NCBI GenBank assembly: GCA_001692895.1
Contig: KV748245.1
Span: forward strand, 310,001 to 374,000
Source: Cenococcum geophilum 1.58
Lineage: Eukaryota > Ascomycota > Dothideomycetes > Gloniales > Gloniaceae
Direction: 5' to 3'
Length of the DNA: 64,000 nucleotides
Made by a program: the position numbers and the translations under genes. Below are positions 60,649 to 64,000 of the stretch, in pieces. Below the pieces are notes generated by a model. It was not told where the DNA came from. It saw nothing but the letters and a program-made list of their open reading frames with translations, and did no database searches. Every line of letters starts with the position of its first letter. The first letter of the stretch is position 1.

Positions 60649-60668
60649 GTCTGAGCTCGCTGAGGTAA
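60649..60668 (-). repeat. Right terminal inverted repeat
   Basis: Reverse complement of the left end with a single T/C difference. It is followed directly by CGTCTTTGA (60669-60677). Confidence 0.85.
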
Positions 60669-60677
60669 CGTCTTTGA

Positions 60678-61494
60678 ATTCCACACTACGACTCAAAGAG
60701 GCTTAGCGTAGGCCCACGAAGCTCGAAGCCCAAGTCGAAATCTGCGACTGCCCTTCTCTTCTTTTCCCTCAAGCGGTCGTCCTCACCAACGCTGCGTTTC
60801 TTTGCTCACAAACAGACTCTGAGCTCGCCTCAGCCCGTCCCTTTATGCAAATGAGAAATTCGGAGTAATCTTCAAACCACACATACCACCTCGCTCTGCG
60901 GGCTCTGGCATCACTGCCCGTGAGGGCCTGGCGTGACTCACGTCTGCACTTGGCATCAGAAAATTCAGGATCCTTCTTAGTATCTTTATGCTTGCCTTCG
61001 GGCTCGCATTTGGCCCTGGTTGGATATCCTATGGGAGCCTGTGCGAAGATTGTGTGCTTCTACTCCAAAAAGTACGAAGTGACATTTTAGTGCAATACGC
61101 GGCGTGCTGGACCTCAAGTAGCTGAAAGGCGAAAGAGGAAAGGTATTATTCGATTCCGATTACTCTGGTGAGGACGACCGCTTCACCCCATTTTTAAAAT
61201 GTAGGTGGAGTCAACTTCAGCCACCCGCAAAGATAACTATGTGAGGATACTGCTAATGAGTATGAGATGCTGAGACCAGGGACTTTTCTTTCGATGCACC
61301 TAGAACAAAAACATCAATACCTCTAGCTGATGCACCCTCGCATCGCCGGTCATCGACACAAATACCTGCCACCCTGTTTTCCATGCTACTAATATATTTG
61401 TACCGATGTTACACCTCTATCCCCAACCTATAAATCTAGATGACCCTCGAGCAACTCTATCCACCATCAGATTGATCGCCAACTAGCTTATTCT
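60678..61494. other. Intergenic DNA at the start of the gene-rich side
   Basis: Composition changes sharply to balanced, non-RIP sequence directly after the transposon. No protein gene is supported. It contains the candidate MITE below and the 3' flank of the oxygenase gene. Confidence 0.6.
60771..61183. mobile_element. Candidate MITE with 18-bp inverted ends
   Basis: AAGCGGTCGTCCTCACCA (60771-60788) and its exact complement (61166-61183) enclose 413 bp of unmutated, non-coding DNA. No clear target duplication is present, so an unrelated inverted pair cannot be excluded. Confidence 0.5.
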
Positions 61495-62325
61495 TCAAGT
61501 TTCGGTTGACACAGCATTGTCTTTCTCTTCCTTTGCAAACATGATATCAGTTCGTAATGTCAGCTTAGTACCCTTCTGAACATCATCTCCAGAGTGCAAA
61601 AGGAAAGCATGCTGGAAGACCAAAACTCTGCCAATCTTTGGCTCGACATCAAGGCGCTTCGTCATGTTGTATGAATGGAATGTCGTAGCACCACCCTTCA
61701 GTGTTTCGCCTTTCGGATCTGGCATTGCATCGTTGAGATAAAGGTGTAGAGTGAAGTAAGACCTCTCCTTGCGGTCTGGTGTCTCGTAATTTCCGTCGCA
61801 GTGCGCTGGCCCGTGTTAGCAAAAAGAATGTGTGATTGCGGAATGGCATGGCATACGCTTGAAGTATTCGCCTTTTGAATACTTGAGGAACCTCATCCTC
61901 TCATTACATCGTGTTAGATTCCATACCTCGTTCCGCCTGGTAGGCCCATTTCCAGTTACTTTCGGCCACTTCTCCAAGCGCTGTAATTCCGGAACGCTTG
62001 CCCCGACACGAGCCCAGATCTTTGCCACGATTTCTGGTGAATCCCAGATGATACGCCCACAATTTCTCGTGCCCTCATCAAGCCTTTGCCGACCTCCTCC
62101 AACGTTTACCATTGCTCGCTCCCATTTCCCGCCAGTGGTCGATTCTGCAGCTGCAACCAACATATTGCATTCCTCTGGAGAAAGGGCATTGTCGAGGATC
62201 ACAGCGTAAAGGTCTTGGTATTCAGGAAGAGGAGTCTTTTTAAAGTCAATTCTTGAAATGATTAGGTTGGGTGCAGGGCCGTCGAGGAAGCCCGCGGGCA
62301 AAGGCGAGGGCTTGAGGGAGGCCAT
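61495..62325 (-). CDS. Prolyl 4-hydroxylase-like 2-oxoglutarate/Fe(II) oxygenase
   Basis: Two exons (62325-61857 and 61805-61495) give 259 residues. The 51-bp intron has GTATGC at its start, a perfect TGCTAAC branch site and CAG at its end. The joined protein shows the double-stranded beta-helix iron site: His158-Cys-Asp160 (HCDGNYET) and distal His227 (FLLHSGDD), with Lys237 or Arg241 (KLTLRTD) placed to bind 2-oxoglutarate. The N-terminal part (DNALSPEECNMLVAAAE) fits the P4H family. Such enzymes hydroxylate proline or other residues using O2 and 2-oxoglutarate; the substrate is unknown. ATG 62325 was preferred over one 59 codons upstream because it has A at -3 and G at +4, and the upstream frame looks unlike protein. 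It appears intact. Confidence 0.88.
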
Positions 62326-63175
62326 GGTTGCTAGCGGTGAATGCAAATAGGATATGTAGCAGGTCAAGAATGCTGAGCGGATAGTTTTAAATATAGCCTT
62401 AACGCCTAACGATGAAGGAGGATGTATGCTTTTATATGCTAGGACTGCTGCCTGACACGCCAAGCATATATAGTCGCGCGGCGGTGAAGCCGTGGCTGAC
62501 ACTGGTGTGAATCACACTGAATACTGGAAACGTTCAACTACTTTTAGTGGGTGTGAGTGAGAAGTTGGAGGGTTATGACGGTTCCTAACAAATTTCGTCT
62601 GTGCGCAGTTTTAATATTCCAAACCGCTATAACCCTTTCACCTACGTTAGCTGAAGCGAAAACTCTGCTCCGGTTTCGAGGTCGAGCACCAACTCCAACT
62701 CCCCAAGACATCGGCCACCAACACGATACCACCGCCACCATTACTCGTTATCCACAATTGCATTGTTCGCCACAAAGCCTTCCCCCAGACCGTCGTTCAC
62801 TCGTCGCGCAATTCCATTTCTGCCGTCTCGGCCGCCGTGCGTTTCCAATCGTCGCGCCAAGACCGCAACTTCACCTCGACCTGCTAATCTCCCGGCGCAC
62901 GACATTTTGTCCAGAGCAAGAGGAGCCGCAAAACACCATCAGATCTGCAAAATCTACCCTAAACTCCTCGAATATCGCAGTAATCGCCATCAGAAACTCT
63001 CCTTCAACAATCACCTTCCGTCAGCATCGCGCGAGAGCTGGATCAAAGAGTCTAAGCGCATCGAAGCGCTCATATTCAACAGACCTGGGATGAGCCCTCG
63101 ACCTCCTCAATTCGCAGCTTAAGACCACGTTCCCAATTACACTCTTAGTCAAAGCCGTTCAGTCCATAACTGACC
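62326..63175. promoter_or_regulatory. Shared upstream region of the oxygenase and rax1-like genes
   Basis: This 850-bp stretch separates two divergently transcribed genes and must hold both promoters and 5' leaders. Forward frames of 178 and 119 codons lie within it (62557-63093, 62763-63122). They are Arg/Pro/Ser-rich and overlap in different phases, so they are more likely leader sequence than genes. No specific promoter element was identified. Confidence 0.5.
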
Positions 63176-64000
63176 ATGGCATCAACACCTTCGCCAGCGC
63201 CGGATCTCCACCGGAACCGATTGCCAACACTTTTCGAAGTTCTAAGCAGAAGGACAATGGCACCGGTTGATCTCTTCTCCTTCTATATATACATGCGAGA
63301 CCAGCAAAAATCAGTGGATTATCTAGACTTCTGGTCAGTTCACGGGGATTAGAAGGGTACTTCTTGCAACTCACCAGCTAATAACATATCAGGCTCGATG
63401 TCTCACAGCATCTATCTCTCTGCCGGCATTACGTCCGGCGGCTTCACCGATCAGTCATTGATGATACACCAGAATTAGAAAAGGACACTAGCAAACGCTC
63501 CTCCGCCGCCCTAGACAACGCTGGTGAAGGTCCCTCCGGCGAAAAAGCCACAATAACACCAGATCAACGTCTCTCCGCATTCCTTCGGTCCGACCACGGT
63601 AGTAGGCAACACTCACCACACAATAGCCACGGGAGCAATAAGTCCACCCAATCAACTCCGGGAATGGAACGGCCTCGACCTAGTTTCATGACTACCGATA
63701 GCAATTCGCCTGCAAACGACTCTTCTCCAGGTCAGGACTCATCCGGTCCAGACAATGTGCCGAAGCGTGAAGATCTCCGCGCTTCTGCAGAGAAAATCCT
63801 CTACACCTATCTCCTCCCAGGCTCGGAGCGCGAGATTATCATACCACAAGGGATTTTGCATGACGTACAAGAGGCAATTGAGGGACCCGCTCAACGTAGT
63901 GACCCGGAATTATTCGACGCAGCAAAGGACTATGTCTTCCAAGCCATGGAGCGTGATGCCTTCCCAGGCTTCTTAAACAGCAAGGCGCTGGGTAATTTGG
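63176..64000 (+). CDS. rax1: Rax1-like RGS-domain protein (3' end beyond window)
   Basis: Exon 1 is 63176-63333; a 59-bp intron (GTCAGT...ATCAG, 63334-63392) joins DF-W to LDVSQH; exon 2 runs off the window open. The visible 255 residues begin MASTPSPAPDLHRNRLPTLF and include PVDLFSFYIYMRDQQKS then WLDVSQHLSLCRHYVR, the first helices of an RGS domain. A Ser/Pro/Asn-rich insert (about residues 75-155) follows, then RASAEKILYTYLLPGSEREI and FQAMERDAFPGFLNSKALGN, the closing RGS helices. This split RGS with a long insert is typical of Rax1 orthologues, which are membrane proteins for bud-site selection in yeast and growth and stress response in moulds. Transmembrane helices would lie beyond the window. 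No damage is seen. Confidence 0.88.

Larger units (their letters stand above)
48588..60668. mobile_element. 12.1-kb DNA transposon with DUF6589-like and helicase genes
   Basis: The element is bounded by 20-bp inverted ends, TTACCTTAGCGAGCTCAGAC at the left and the same with one change (TTACCTCAGC...) at the right. An exact 9-bp direct repeat CGTCTTTGA lies outside them (48579-48587 and 60669-60677). Each end also has an internal hairpin: the GAGCTCAGAC word is followed by its partner GTCTGAG about 80-120 bp inside, then CTTTGGCGAG. Contents are a forward DUF6589-like gene, a reverse duplicated unknown unit and a reverse RecQ-like helicase gene. Stops in all genes sit mainly at expected glutamine codons, so it is RIP-inactivated. 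Superfamily is unsettled: a helicase partner recalls Academ-type (AcademH) elements, but their 3-4-bp duplications do not fit 9 bp, which is more Mutator-like. Confidence 0.8.

Noticed and set aside
48588-60668. Interpreting the 12-kb element as an ordinary Academ/AcademH transposon
   Set aside because: The helicase partner fits, but the 9-bp target duplication and the DUF6589-like gene do not clearly match; kept only as an alternative.
61832-62209. 125-codon forward frame
   Set aside because: Antisense shadow of the oxygenase exon 1.
62557-63093. 178-codon forward frame upstream of rax1
   Set aside because: Arg/Pro/Ser-rich, overlaps another frame in a different phase, lies in the divergent upstream region and has no domain; likely chance in GC-balanced DNA.
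1-64000. tRNA or rRNA genes, telomere repeats
   Set aside because: No cloverleaf-like or rRNA-like sequence and no TTAGGG array was recognised by eye; a tRNA scan could still find a missed gene.

Overview
The window looks like one arm of a filamentous ascomycete (Pezizomycotina) chromosome. About 60 kb of AT-rich, transposon-packed DNA meets ordinary genic DNA at about 60.67 kb. The fungal call rests on three things: Tad-like LINEs and chromodomain Ty3/gypsy elements; short introns (51-75 bp) with GT...AG ends, one with a perfect TGCTAAC branch site; and a Rax1-type RGS gene. The repeats show strong TpA excess and CpA/TpG loss, and in-frame stops sit mostly where glutamine codons would be. 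This is the signature of repeat-induced point mutation (RIP). It was judged by eye; no RIP index was computed.

Layout: 1-7.7 kb is degraded AT-rich DNA with an unmutated solo LTR (651-984), a minisatellite cluster (4.2-4.9 kb), a foldback MITE (5066-5492), an 18-bp minisatellite and a 547-bp inverted repeat. 7.8-19.6 kb is a chromodomain gypsy element (Gypsy-1) carrying a nearly full-length Tad-like LINE (LINE A). 19.6-47.0 kb is a second gypsy element (Gypsy-2). It is split by LINE B, by an unmutated 335-bp MITE, and by a third LINE (C/D). LINE C/D is itself interrupted at one point by a block of about 7.95 kb. That block holds LINE fragments, a 124-bp solo LTR, a 967-bp hAT element with an exact 8-bp target duplication, a short-chain dehydrogenase gene and a broken gene for an unknown membrane protein. 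Both gypsy elements sit in one copy of an older repeat, and an uninterrupted copy of it lies at 47.5-47.8 kb.

48.59-60.67 kb is the most interesting object: a 12.1-kb DNA transposon fossil with 20-bp terminal inverted repeats and a 9-bp target duplication. It holds a forward DUF6589-like gene (candidate transposase), a reverse RecQ-like SF2 helicase gene ending in glutamine/serine/proline-rich repeats, and a tandemly duplicated reverse-strand unit of unknown function between them. The octamer GCGGATAT/ATATCCGC occurs about 25 times across it and is almost absent elsewhere in the window.

60.67-64 kb is normal genic DNA. A prolyl-4-hydroxylase-like 2-oxoglutarate oxygenase (reverse) and a rax1-like RGS gene (forward, cut by the window end) are divergently transcribed from an 850-bp shared upstream region. 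A possible MITE lies beside them.
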